A DNA stretch of 64,000 nucleotides from Zymoseptoria tritici IPO323. Lineage: Eukaryota > Ascomycota > Dothideomycetes > Mycosphaerellales > Mycosphaerellaceae. The notes below the pieces were generated by a model. The model was not told the origin of the DNA. It did no database searches and worked only from the letters and a program-made list of their open reading frames with translations. The translations under genes were made by a program, and so were the position numbers. Shown piece by piece: positions 9,720 through 21,151 of the stretch. Every line of letters begins with the position of its first letter. Position 1 is the stretch's first letter. The DNA lies in the NCBI RefSeq assembly GCF_000219625.1, contig NC_018218.1:1178001-1242000 (forward strand), written 5' to 3'.

Positions 9720-12700
9720 TACTCGCAGACGCGAGGAATCTCCTTCCGACACCTCTGCTCGCTAGTAGGGTGCTATACTAGCCGCTAAGTCCGACGCGGA
9801 CGCTGCCGCCCGCTAGCTAAGCGCTACCTCTATCGCGGAAACCGTAGACGATGCCGGAACGACCTAGGAAGGCACCGACTCGACTACTTAGGCTAACCTA
9901 GTTTAAGGGGACGTACTAACCCGTAAGAAACGGAACTAGGAAGCCTAGGCGGAATACGAATTCCTCGAACTCTAGCAAAAGATTAAGGAGCTCCGGAGCG
10001 AACTAGCCTTATATAGCCTAATTACCCTAAGGAGGGAGAAACTTACTAAACTCTTCGTAGAAACGGACTATTTCGATAAGAATAAGGACAGCCTCCCTAA
10101 GTCTAAGGAACTACCCGTATTCGAAGGGAAGACCTATACTAATTATAAAGACTAGCTCCGCGCGGTAGAACGTAACTTCCGCAGATACTATAGATTTTCT
10201 AACCGGGAGGACCGAAAGGTCGACTACGCTACCGACTATATAGGCAAGCTCTAGCAAGACTACTAGGAGCGCTACGTAGATTAGCTCGACAGCTAGACTA
10301 CGCTAACCTAGACTATAATAAAGGGAGTTATGCTTAACTCTATAGGGACAAAGGCGGAACGCCGCGAGAAGGCCTACGAACAATTGCGGAAGGCCTTCCT
10401 CGGAGACCGCATCCCCGACTAGCTCCTCGAAGAGCTAAAGATCCTTTAGAAGGAGTTAGAAGAAGAGAACGAGGGGCGCAAGATCCTTAACTTTAAGGCC
10501 TCCTTACTATAGAACTACCGCTCCCGCCTCTCTAACTACCTAGCTCTAGCTACTACGCTTATTAAGGCCTAAGAGAGGGTTAATAAAACCTATAGGATTA
10601 TCGAGAGTTAGAAGCAGGAGTTAAGGGACAACCCGGGCTGTAGAAGAGGCAAGGGCAACTAAAAGAGACGCAGAAGCAATAGTGTCGACAACTAGGACTC
10701 TAAGAAGTCTAAGTCGGAGGACGGATCGGACTAGAGGAGCCTATCTAAGGCTACTTACTACAGTTGCCGCTAGGTTAGGCATATTAAGCGCGATTACCCT
10801 AACCCTTCCCTCTAGAAGGACTCGGAAAAAGAGGCGCCCCCTAAGTAGACGCTGCTATCTTAGTAGGCTAGGTTCTCTATACTAAGGAGTAGCGTAGGAT
10901 AGCGGAGCCGGGTCGGCGCCGCTATAAGCGTAGGCGCCTTATCGAAGTTACGCTAACCTTAAATAGTCCAGGGAGGACTAGAACAGTTGCGGGACTAATC
11001 GATAGCGGCGCGTAGGATAACTTCTATAACTCCTTATTAGCAAAGGATATAGACTAGGTTATCTAGGAGCCGCCTGCTAGGGTTGCGTACAAGACGCTAA
11101 ACGGGCAAAGCCTTTAGGTCCTTAGCGAAACGCAGAGCTTATATAAGGCCCGGGACGACTTAGGACGAATATACGGATGCGTCGACACCTTTAGAGTAGG
11201 GCGCATCTATAGCTATAAGGTCGTCTTAGGGATACCTTAGCTCGAGAAATACAATCTAAATATAGATTTTACCCTAAAAAGGGTTAACTAGAGAACGAAG
11301 CCCCGAAAACGACAGGCGATAGCCGTCGTTAGGCTAGAGAGGTTCTACAGGGAGTACCTTAGCGAAGTAAACGCGGCACTTTATATTATAACGATCTAGG
11401 ACGCGTCGGAAGAAGCTAGTCCGGGTTAGGGGGGCGTTCCGAGCGCCTACTCTAACTTCGCGGATGTCTTCTTAGAGGAACTCGCAGGCGAGTTAGCTCC
11501 CTACGGTCTATATAATCTAAAGATCGAGCTAGTAGAAGGAGGAAAGGTCCCCTTTAGTCTAATATACGCCCTATCCGAGGCAGAGATAGAGGCTATACGG
11601 ACCTAGCTACCCGAACACCTGAAGAACGGGTTTATTAAGCGGTCGACGTCGTCGGCTAGCGCTCTAGTCCTCTTCGCACGGAAGAAGGATAGTACCCTCC
11701 GCCTATATGTCGACTACCGCAGTCTGAACGCGGTAACAGTTAAGAACAGGGGGGGTCTACCTCTTATTAGCAAGTCCCTCGACTAGCTAGCTAGTGCTAG
11801 GTACTTTACCAAGGTCGACCTACGCTATACGTACTATTAGGTACGTATTAGGGAAGGCGACAAGTAGAAGACGGCATTCCGGACTAGGTACGGCTATTTT
11901 GAATATACGGTAATGCTATTTAGGCTTTATAATACCCCGGCAGTGTTCCAGAACTTTATTAATAGCGTCCTAGTAGGACTAGTTAATGTCTTCTACGTTG
12001 TATACCTTAACGACATCCTAATTTACTCTAGAACGCTTAAAGAGCATAAGGATTACGTCTAGCAGGTCTTAGAACGGCTGCGACGGCACAAGCTGTACGC
12101 TAACCTAGCTAAATGCGAGTTCTACAAAAGCTAGGTCGAATACCTAGGCTACGTAGTTACCTAGGATAGGCTGCGGATCGACCTAGAACGCATTAAATCG
12201 GTCTAGGAGTAGCTAGTCCCTACGTCTATCTACGACATAAGGGTCTTTATTAGTTTTGCTAACTACTACCGACGCTTTATTAAGGGCTTCTCGCGGCTAG
12301 CGGCCGCCCTAAACCGCTATACTAAAGGCAAGAAGGCGGCGAACTAGCGCCGAAGAGAGCGTACTTATCTCGAATTAGACGATAGGGCGATCTAGTCCTT
12401 CTATAAGCTACGCCGCAAGTTCGTAGAAGAGCCCGTTCTGCGCTACTATAACTTAGAGCTCCCCTATCGGGTAGAGACTAACGCATTAGGGGAAGTAATA
12501 TCGGGCATCCTATCCTAGCCTTATAACGAGGGGGGCAAACTGTAGTAGTTCCTAGTTGCCTACTTCTTAAGGAAGATAATTGCAGCAGAGAGGAACTACG
12601 GAACAGAAGATAGCGAGCTCCTTGCTATAGTAGACTCCTTTAAATACTTTAGGCACTACCTCGAGGGCGCCCGCTACTAAGTAGAGTTGCTAACCGACTA

Positions 12701-14465
12701 TGCGAACCTTTAGACCCTTATAACGACGAAGACCCTCTCGAGGAGGCAAGTTAGATAGGCTAAATAGCTATCGCAGATCGATTTTAGGACTACGTATAGG
12801 CTAGGTAAGGCGAATAGCGCCGCCGACGCACTTAGTAGGAGACTAGACCTTACTAAGGAGTCGCATTTAGGCCGATAGGCTACCGAGGAGGAAGCAGACG
12901 CTAGCGTCCGCCTCTTCCGAAAGGTATTTGCACCGCCGATAGGGCAGGATAGCCTAGTCTAGTACGTCGGGGCAGCGGTAAGGGCCCCGAACCTTCTAGA
13001 GCGGCTTAAGAAAGCCCTTAATAAGGACCCTACTTATAAGAGGATAGTCTAGGAGAAGGCTGTCGCCGAGCCTGCCTTCTAGGCGGAGAGGTAGTCCCTA
13101 GAAGAGGGCGTTACGTATATAAATAGCAAGGTATATATACTAGAAGGCGCTATAAGGCTCTAGCTACTTTAGGAATACTACGACGACCCCCTCTCCGGAT
13201 ATTTCGGCTTTATAAGGACCCTAGAGTTGCTTTAGCGTAGTTTCTACTAGCCTAGGATGCGGAAGTATATTAAGGAGTTCGTAAGGACCTGCTAGGCGTA
13301 CGAAAGAGCGAAGCTACGAAGGCACAAACCGCACAGCCTACTACACCCCGAACCCCCCTCGCTAACTCCCTAGGCCGACATTACGCTAGATTTTATTACT
13401 AACCTCCTGCCGAGCAAGTTCCTAAGCTAGTCTTACGACTGCATACTAGTAGTAGTAGACCGCTATACTAAGATAGTCTATTACGTGCTATGCCGGAAAA
13501 CGATTACGTTAGCTAACCTCGCTAAACTTATAATAAGAGAGGTTGTCCGCCTCTATAGCTAGCTAGCTACGATTACGTCCGACCGCGGGCTAATCCTTAC
13601 CTCTAAATTCTAGAATACCTTCTACTACTGCCTCGGGGTACGCCGGAAGCTAAGTACGGCGTTCTATCCGTAGACAGATAGTTAGACGGAAAGGTAGAAC
13701 TAGATACTAGAGTAGTATTTACGGACGTACTGTAACTATAAGCAGGATAACTAGGCCTCTCTGCTATCGACAGCGGAATTCGCCTATAATAACAGTATAT
13801 ATACGGCAACCGGGCTAACGCCGTTCTAAGTATATACAACAAGGGACCTACGAAGGTCCTACTAGCCTAGAATGCGCTAGGAAGATAGCAAGGCGCTAAA
13901 GGCTGTCTAACTCGTAGAGTAGATAATTACTAACTAGAAGAAGATGCGCGAAAGACTAGCTAAGACGAAGAAATAGATAGCTAAGTAGGCGAACAAATAT
14001 AGGAAGGACGTCTCCTTTAACGTAGGTAACGAAGTCTACCTAAACACGAAGAATATTAAGTCTATACGGCCGTTACCTAAGCTCGACTACAAGTACATCG
14101 GACTATATAAGGTTAAGGCAATAGTTAACTGCGTAATATATATACTCGACCTCCCTAGCTCGCTAAGTATCTACCCTACCTTCTACGTCTCGCTCCTTAA
14201 GAAGTCTATCCCGGACTACTCTAGCCGCAAATAGGACAAAATAAAGCAATACGACGTAGGGGATAAGGACAAATAGGAGGTAGAAGACATCTTAGATAAA
14301 AAAGAGGACGACCTACATAACTTTAGTTACCTAATTAAGTAGAAGGGCTTCGGGAAGCACGAGAACTCCTAGGAGCCTAGATATAATATAAGCCCGGCGG
14401 TAATAAGAGCATTCTGCCGCAAGATAGGCTAGAAGGAGCTAAAAAGGTGTAGGAAGATATAAGAA
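9720..14465 (+). pseudogene. gag-pol of the Ty3/Gypsy element, degraded
   Basis: gag covers about 9720-10870 and includes a capsid-like helical region and a zinc knuckle at about 10755-10797 whose first and third Cys have become Tyr or a related codon. Protease shows Asp-Ser-Gly-Ala at 11001-11012. Reverse transcriptase spans about 11450-12300; its active site reads YLND (12002-12013), with the first Asp changed to Asn. RNase H follows; then the zinc-binding region and the DDE integrase (about 13200-13900; LDFIT, then TSDRG). A chromodomain lies at about 14280-14410 (FSYLIK, then a KGFGKHENS-type segment). Stops are almost only TAG, so the protein is dead. Confidence 0.9.
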
Positions 14466-14559
14466 AAATCCCGAGGATTTCTAAGGGACTTAGACAAAAT
14501 TATTTAAATTTAAAAATTCAAAGGGCGGAATCGGCTTTATTCTAGTCTAATCTAGTCTA

Positions 14560-15690
14560 AGTTAACTAACTCTGCGCTATTTAACAACTATCTAGGCCCC
14601 GCTATAGTCTTAATATGCTATATCGACGTTATCTGTTATACCCCTAGTCCCGGAAGACCTACGCCCGCTATTCTAGTCTAGAATAGCTTAATTAAAGTCG
14701 GAGTCGCCCTAGTTCGGGTCCTCTACCTTACTATAGTCCTTAGCGGTCGTCGGAAAGACTATCTTGCGTAACTGTCCCTTCTTTAGAGCCTAGTCGCTTA
14801 TAATAATGTGGTTAAACGCCTCTAAGGCAGTGCTAACCGCGATTAGGCGATCCTTGGCCTCCTTAGTACGCTTATAGTCCGACTTACGGCCGCGCACGTC
14901 TATTAAGCAGCGCTTCTTGCTAGGGGTGCTACTAGACTGCTATAAAGAATGTTAGTAAGGGCTAGATTAAGCTAGGGATAGTACATACAGCCTTCGCTAA
15001 GATCGTACTAGCCGAGCGGTCCCTCTTAGGTACCTTCTGTTTAGTATCCTCCTAGGTAGTAGTGCTAGGGTACTAGGAGAGACCGTCCTCGCTATAGAAA
15101 CTACTATCTAACTTCCTGTTTAACTATCCTAATTAGCTGCTAGTCTAGAACACGCCAGAAAGGGACACTTACGCCTCTATAGAGCCCGTAAAACATAGAA
15201 TACGATTTAGTAAGTCTTCCTTCTTAGCCTTAGACTAGGTAGTACGGCTATAGATAGTGTCGATATCCTACTTAATAGCCTTCTAGGCGGGCTCCTAGTC
15301 GACCGGCATCTAAGTAGGACAGTTAGCAACAGAACACACTAGAATTAACTAAACCGACCTACCTAAAGATAGTCCGCATTCTTACTAGTTAGGCATCCGG
15401 AACACTTAGCTAAGATATTGCCGGGTAAGGGCTTCTCTGCCGCAATCTAGCAGATCTTAGACAGGTCCTAGCCCTCCTTAACGCTAGAGAGGCATAACGA
15501 GCACGGATTCTCGTTCTATCTACTAGCTCGGACTTTCTTATAGTACTTATCGCGAAGATAGTAGAGTGCGCCGGATATTATGTTAGTCTAGTCGCAATGT
15601 TAGCTAATCTAGCGCTAATCTAGACCGTTCTAGAGCTAGCTGCTAGTACTTACTTTTAGTAGGTGTTTGTAAGAAGAGAAGAATTCGAGG
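14560..15690 (-). pseudogene. Antisense gene inside the Ty3 element, Cys-rich, apparently spliced
   Basis: Between pol and the 3' LTR the minus strand reads as protein for about 1.1 kb with only TAG and a few TAA stops. The upstream exon (about 15690-15386) has several Cys in a CSLC, C, CSGC arrangement that suggests a zinc-binding module. A 47-bp intron at 15339-15385 (GTAAGA to CTAG, with a GTTAAT-type branch region) joins it to the next exon, which goes on with CSVANCP and runs to about 14575. The downstream part is Lys/Arg/Ser-rich with KKRCLID and RGRKSDYKR. I do not recognise the family. The original start codon cannot be assigned. Confidence 0.5.
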
Positions 15691-15857
15691 GCGAGAAAGA
15701 ATAGTATATACGCGAGGGACCTACTTTTATTTCCTAATCGGGACACCGAGCAGCTAGCCTAGTAACGTTAGCAGTTAGTAAATTAAACCTGCAGCTAAAC
15801 GCTGCTAAAGATTCGCGTACGCAACTAAGGTCAGTTACACTAGGGGGAGGGGGGCAA

Positions 15858-16235
15858 TGTAAGGATCCCCTTACGTAAGCGCAGTCTAGCCTTATCTCCC
15901 CTAAGCTAGGCTAACCTAGTTTCGAAGAACATAACAACGAGCTATCCTAGTTACGAAGAGCGCAACAGCGTACGGATTAAGGCAGTCCGATCTAGCTTGC
16001 CTCTTAATGCCTAACGATAAGGATCGAAGGGCTACGAAGGGACAGACGATCCCGCTTATAACGAGAGAAGTGAAGGATAGGGGAATAGAACCTAGTAGTA
16101 GCTGTATATATAGCGAAGGAGGCTCTCCTCCTCCATTCCCTCCTTTAACGAATCGAGTCGTTACATTCTGAAACCTATTGTTCGATACTTCCCTACTTTA
16201 GTCTTTCCCTGCCTTATTACGAGGCAATCCTAACA
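15858..16235 (+). repeat. 3' LTR of the Ty3/Gypsy element
   Basis: 378 bp, starts TGTAAGGATCCCC and ends TAACA. Preceded by the polypurine tract and followed directly by the GTATT duplication. Confidence 0.95.
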
Positions 16236-17000
16236 GTATTAGGGATTAGTACATACTTTGCGGGGTAGGTAACGTTACTAATAGCCTTACCGATAACCTC
16301 GTAGCTAATATTAAGCAGCACACCCGGATCCTAAAGTCGCAAATTAGGCACAGAATAAGGACAATAAGTACGTTGCGTATAGTATCTCTAGCTACTTTAC
16401 CCGTATTCCGAGGGAGGTATAGCTTAGCGAACGCCCTAATACGAACTCTAATAAGCAATCGGGGTAGGTAGGCTAGTCCTTAGGGAAAGGTAACGTTATG
16501 CCTAATGTTAGCGGTAATAACATGCGTAATCTTATACTAACTCCTTCCTAGGATGTAACCTCGTCCTTGCTTATGAGAATAGGAAGTTAATTAATGCTCG
16601 GGCTGTTAGCTAATAGGGAGGGCGAGCTAAGTATAGACAATAGACGTACTAAAAGGATCCCTCGGCACAGAAGCGGGTAGAGAAAAACCTACAACGTCTT
16701 AGTAAGGTTATCGCTAATGTTAAGGGTAACAACATCGCTAATATAGCTAGCGTTAAAACGCGAAAAGAAGTAGGAACAAGAGTAGGCCGAACGTCGTCGC
16801 CTTCGAAACGCCGTACAGAGGAACGGTAGTAATAACGACGATAACGACAGCGGCGATAATACGGACGACCGTGCAGAACAATAACGTACGCGGGCGCAAC
16901 GACGAAGAGACAACCCTAAAGTTAGACATCTAGATAATATTAGCGATAATAACAGCGGTAATAATATAGATAACCCCCTACCCCCTAATCCTAATAATGT
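16236..17000 (+). pseudogene. MULE-like transposase, 3' portion, degraded
   Basis: Directly after the Ty3 element and its GTATT duplication the transposase reading resumes. About 16314-16470 encodes a stretch ending in IPREV-stop-LSERPNTNSNKQS, matching the IP-x3-W-x6-TN-x2-E/K-Q pattern that follows the catalytic core in fungal MULE-type transposases, with the Trp codon turned into TAG. This shows that the retroelement inserted inside the transposase gene. Downstream the sequence is basic, broken by two more 12-bp repeat arrays, and fades out before 17000. Confidence 0.6.
16704..16751. repeat. 12-bp-period array, four units
   Basis: AAGGTTATCGCT, AATGTTAAGGGT, AACAACATCGCT, AATATAGCTAGC. 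Same phase and similar consensus as the other arrays in the MULE. Confidence 0.65.
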
Positions 17001-17403
17001 AGCTATAAGGTAGTTAGAGAATGTTTAAAACAGTTCGCGAGTCTATAAAGAGGGCCGTAGACGGGGTCGTTCGCGGGGTCGTAGACGAGGGAAAGCATCG
17101 AGCGCGAGCTTATTACGGACACTATAGTCGATACTACGGTCTAGTCGGACATTAGCATCGATTCCTTTGGCTTCTATAAGGCAGACTCCTACCTCTATCG
17201 GCCCTAATCCTCCCTAACTAAGGTATGTTATTACCAGTAATATTACGGATATTACTATAGCTAACATTAGGTCTCTAGTACTTCTGTAGACACCGAATAT
17301 AGGGACAACATACTAGCTTATAAGCGTGCACGCAATGCGGTAAATAAATCGCGGATTCGGGTACTTCTAGAAGGAGGGCTAGATCTAGGACTACTACGTC
17401 TAT

Positions 17404-17463
17404 AATGTTATCTATAGCAACATAGATAACATTATCGTTAAGATTACCCGCGATGTTAGACTC
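17404..17463. repeat. 12-bp-period array, five units
   Basis: AATGTTATCTAT, AGCAACATAGAT, AACATTATCGTT, AAGATTACCCGC, GATGTTAGACTC. Each unit carries the ATTA/GTTA core or its inverse at the same place. Confidence 0.65.
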
Positions 17464-17519
17464 CTTAGTCCGGTTCCCCTTTCCTATGTCGACTAATAGG
17501 GTTAGGGTTATTAGGGATA

Positions 17520-18345
17520 AAAACGCTATTCTAGTTAATATTGTAGTATAAGAGCTATTTATTATATATGTCGAGCGATATATCTAGTATATTAATAGCT
17601 GTATAGTATATAAACGCTACTCTAGTATATATAATAATAGATTAGGCTATAAGCGTAGTTTAAGCATTATTTAACGTCTACGAGATAGATATACTAGATT
17701 AACGCGTATATAGTATATATATAAGCACTATCCTAGTTTGTTTGTTTGTTTGTTTGTTTGTTTGTTCCATTTACGTCCTATAGGAGTCTATGACTATGTA
17801 GGACGGCTGTCTTGCGACAGCAGTCTATCTATGTACAATCGTTGTTCTCTCGTATCTCTTGACCTTAGGGAAAGACCCGTGCCTGGGATAGTAGCCAGCT
17901 AGTATCGAAGGACTTTAATCACTATCCTAGTATATATTAGGCTACGAGCGTAGTTTAGGGACTATATACCGTTATATATAAACGCTATCCTAGTATATAT
18001 AATATGTTAGGCTATACGCTTAGTTTTAAGACTATTTATCGTCTACGAGATAGATATACTAGACTAACGCGTATATAACTATATGTATACACGCGACCCT
18101 AATATATAATAGGCTACGAGCTAGCTTAATAAGTATCTCTCGTCTATAAGATAGACATACTAGATTAACCCGCATATAGTAGTATATATATAAACACTAT
18201 TCTAGTATATATTAGGCTACGAGCATAGTTTAATAACTATTATCTATATATATAAAATAGATATAGATAATTAACGCGTATAGAGCATATATATAAACGC
18301 TATTCTAGTATATATCGCGGTCTAAGAGCTATTAGTTATATATGT
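17520..18345. repeat. Tandem array of about 105-bp TA-rich units in the MULE
   Basis: About seven diverged units share the order TATYCTAGTATATA, then AGGCTACGAGC-GTAGTTTAA, then CGTCTACGAGATAGATATACTAG, then TAACGCGTATATAG, then TATATATAAACRC. The array is interrupted by the 182-bp retroposon at 17738-17919. Copy boundaries are approximate. It has no coding character and separates the two converging MULE genes. Confidence 0.7.
17738..17919 (-). mobile_element. Short retroposon with (CAAA)n tail, 5'-truncated copy
   Basis: The plus strand begins with a (TTTG)n run and then TTCCATTTACGTCCT; read on the minus strand, this is an insert ending in a (CAAA)n/(AAAC)n tail. CACTATCCTAGT is repeated on both sides (17726-17737 and 17920-17931), a 12-bp target duplication of variable-length type, as made by target-primed reverse transcription. 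The sequence shares its tail-proximal 170 or so bases with the longer copy at 19583. Unlike its surroundings it keeps many CA and TG dinucleotides. Confidence 0.75.
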
Positions 18346-18988
18346 CGAGCGATTATAAGAAGAAGGACAACATAATGTTATTCGCGACCCTATAGCTAAC
18401 ATTATCGCTAATACTACGGATCTATATTTATTATAAACTAACCTTCGAAGATAAAGACAGAGATAAGTTAATTACTTAACATTAGGAGTAAGGTTATAGA
18501 CGATCTTATCGTATAATTAGATTCGGGCGCTACGTGCCGGGGTATAATAAAACTATAGACTCCTCCTACGCTATACGCTCGCTTATAAGGTTATTCGTAA
18601 GGTTATGCTTAACCTTATTAGACACCCTAATTAATCTAGTCCCTTAGCTTCGGACTATCTAAGAACAAGTCCTAGCCTAGGCACTCCTTAATTTCGAAGC
18701 ATTCGGCTGTAATAAGGTTAGCGATAATATTACGGAGGATAATATAAATAACTTTACTATTCCTAAGATCCTTATAGATCGCGTACGGGAAGGCTTTATT
18801 CTAGATAGTCTTATAGTGCGCTATAGCCTCGGAGTATTTTACCTTTAATAAGGTTAGTAATAATATTACTAGTAATATTAGTAATAAACTTACGTCTCCC
18901 TTCCTATAAATAACCTCTCCTCCTTTGTTGCCCCTCTTCTTCTTCGACTTAATATTACCCTTATATATAGGGAATCTAGGCCTATTAT

Positions 18989-19030
18989 AAGGTTAGCTAT
19001 AATATTATCCGTAGTGTTAGGTGTAATATA
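18989..19030. repeat. 12-bp-period array, three to four units
   Basis: AAGGTTAGCTAT, AATATTATCCGT, AGTGTTAGGTGT, then AATATA. Very similar arrays of two to four units stand at about 18715, 18847, 19107, 19248, 19513, 20427, 20572, 20722, 20835, 20950 and 21206. Confidence 0.65.
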
Positions 19031-19582
19031 CTTAGATCCTGCAATTTCCGCTAGCGTACGCGCTAATTTGCTACTAGTTCTCGGATGTCTAAAGGGGTTT
19101 TTAGCTCTATAATAATGTTAGCTATAAGATTACCTATAAGCTTATAGATAACATACTGCCCGACAGTCTGCTCTCCTATTAGAATAACCGGCGTTTTATT
19201 AATATCTTCCTCCCGGCCGCGTTTCTTCGGAGCAGTAGAGCTATAATAAGGTTAGCAATAATATTAGGCGTAGGATTAGGTATTATATACTATACTAACA
19301 AGATTACTAGGCTTGCCGCTAGCCTTCTCTATAGCTTTAAAGATCTAGCGGTATTAGGCTAGGCGATAAGGTTAGGAAATAGTCGGCGGTAAGGTTATAG
19401 ATAATATTACCCTTAGTCTTAGCAATAACCTTAGACGAGTAGCTACGATCTCTACCCTTCTTGTACTCTCTATCTCTGCCTTCGCCTTAACTAGAAACTC
19501 GGATTCGATGCTAGTAATAAGGTTAGCTATAACATTAGGTGTAATATTAAGTAAAATTAATTTCTTACTACTCCCCTTACGT

Positions 19583-20367
19583 TTGTTTGTTTGTTTGTTT
19601 TGTTTGTTTGTTCCATTTACGTCCTTTCGGAGTCTAAGACTATATAGGACGGCTTTGCTATAAAGGCAAAGCAGTAGATCTAGTTACAATCAGATTTTTC
19701 GGTATTCTTTAACCTTAGGGGAGACCCCGTGCCTAAGGCAATGCTAAAGGACTTTAAACAAATGCGAGACAAAGGAAATTAAACGAGTGTTGCAGCCTAA
19801 GGCTGCAGAATTTTCGCGCTAAGCTTTGCAGAATTTTTAGCGGATCCTTCCGCTTCGCACACACGCTGCAAATTTGCAAAAGTAGTGCAAAAGCAGCTGT
19901 CTAACTCGCTGTCTTCTCTTGTCCTTAATATGCCTTTGTAGAACTGTATAACGCTTCTAAACGCATATAGCTACGTAGGTTAATCGCAGAGTTGTGGATT
20001 CCACCGAGTTCCAGCTCTTTAAAGTGCATGTATACTTCCTTTCGAGGGCAACAACGTCTCTACTAGAGAAGGGATATACGATTTCGATTCGGATTTCGAG
20101 GAGGTGCGCGTATAGGACAGAGTAGACTGCCTCTTCTTCTTCTTCTTCTTATTCGTAGCGTAGAGAGCTATTCGTTCGAATCGTGCTGTTGTTCTGTAGC
20201 TTGTGTTTTAATAGGAGGCGTACCTCTAGGTCGTATTGTTGTTGTTGTTATAAGGGAAGAGGGATCGACGGCCTCTCCAATCCTCCGGAGGAAACTTGGC
20301 TCTGCAACGACGGTATCGTCGCAGGTTCGTAGCCGGCACCACGTACAGGTGTTCCTCGTCGCCGACC
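19583..20367 (-). mobile_element. Retroposon with (CAAA)n tail, longer copy (785 bp), not RIP-mutated
   Basis: ACTCCCCTTACGT stands at 19570-19582 and again at 20368-20380, a 13-bp target duplication. The insert starts on the plus strand with a (TTTG)n run followed by the sequence shared with the 182-bp copy, and continues for some 600 bases. It contains a (CTT)n run at about 20131-20150 and short GTT runs. CA and TG dinucleotides are abundant, in strong contrast to the flanking MULE DNA. There is no long reading frame, so it is a SINE or a non-autonomous LINE derivative. I found no clear A/B box. Confidence 0.75.
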
Positions 20368-21067
20368 ACTCCCCTTACGTGCTACTTAAGGTTAATAAAG
20401 GATGTAGAGCGATCCTAAGAGGGTAAGGTTAGCAGTAATATTACGGATAAGGTAATTAATAAGCTTACGTTATATAGTCTCGCCTTGTCCTAGCCCGTTA
20501 ACTTATACTAGAGAATCGACTTAAATCTATCCTTATCGTCCGAGCTAGAATCCTTCTCTAGTCTAACTATAATAAGGTTAGTAGTAATGTTAGGGATAAT
20601 ATTAAGTAGAATAATATTCCCTACTTATTTCTGCTACGTATAGCGGAACCGGTAGTGTAGGGTTTTTCGCGTCCCTTAAGGTAGATAAGAACGCCTCCTT
20701 AGTGTACCTAATAATATTAGCGCTAACCTTATAGCTAATATTAGTCTCTTATATACTTCTACTTCTTCGGTATTAGACAGATTACCTAACCCTTCGGCAC
20801 GATTATATACTAATATTTATCCTACCTAGAAGGTTAGCTATAAGCTTAGCGCTAAGGTTATAGATAATAGTATACTAGCTCGAAACTCTTACCTCTAAAC
20901 TCTAATCTATTGTTATATGCCTTAACTATCTTCTTGTAGTATTTCTGCATAAGGTTAGCGATAACCTTATATATAATGTCCTATATGTCCTTACCTGTTC
21001 CGTTAAAGCTAAAGTTTAAGATAACGGTCTCTCTTTCGCTATCTTGTTTAGTATAGGAATTCGGATC

Positions 21068-21151
21068 GGTAAGGTAAGCGGTAAGGTAAGCGGTAAGGTA
21101 AGCGGTAAGGTAAGCGGTAAGGTTGCGGGTAAGGTCGCAGGTAAGGTAATA
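21068..21151. repeat. 12-bp tandem array, seven units, best preserved copy
   Basis: Four exact copies of GGTAAGGTAAGC followed by GGTAAGGTTGCG, GGTAAGGTCGCA and GGTAAGGTAATA. This array probably shows the repeat closest to its original form or recently expanded. Twelve bases equal four codons, so such arrays can grow inside a reading frame without shifting it. Confidence 0.85.

Larger units (their letters stand above)
9280..16235 (+). mobile_element. Ty3/Gypsy chromovirus LTR retrotransposon, RIP-degraded, full length
   Basis: Two 378-bp LTRs (9280-9657 and 15858-16235) start with TGTRAGGATCCCC and end in CA (TA in the mutated 5' copy). GTATT is duplicated outside (9275-9279 and 16236-16240). 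A purine run, GGGGGAGGGGGGCAA, precedes the 3' LTR as polypurine tract. Inside are gag with a zinc knuckle, then protease, reverse transcriptase, RNase H, integrase and a C-terminal chromodomain, so the element is a chromovirus. It sits within the transposase gene of the MULE. Nearly every Trp and many Gln codons are now TAG. CpG dinucleotides are still common. Confidence 0.95.
18400..21060 (-). pseudogene. Second MULE gene on the minus strand, degraded, function unknown
   Basis: The minus strand contains protein-like segments separated by 12-bp repeat arrays. Around 20890-20945 one reads KKIVKAYNNRLEFRGKSFEL, around 21010-21060 ETVILNFSFNGTGKDI, and around 18900-18960 a Lys-rich stretch. TAG/TAA are almost the only stops. 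It converges with the transposase. I do not recognise the product. Accessory genes are common in Mutator-like elements, so this may be one. A retroposon at 19583-20367 interrupts the region. Confidence 0.4.

Noticed and set aside
17738..17780. (TTTG)n run as a simple microsatellite
   Set aside because: It occurs twice next to the same unique sequence and lies at the edge of inserts with target duplications, so it is the tail of a retroposon.
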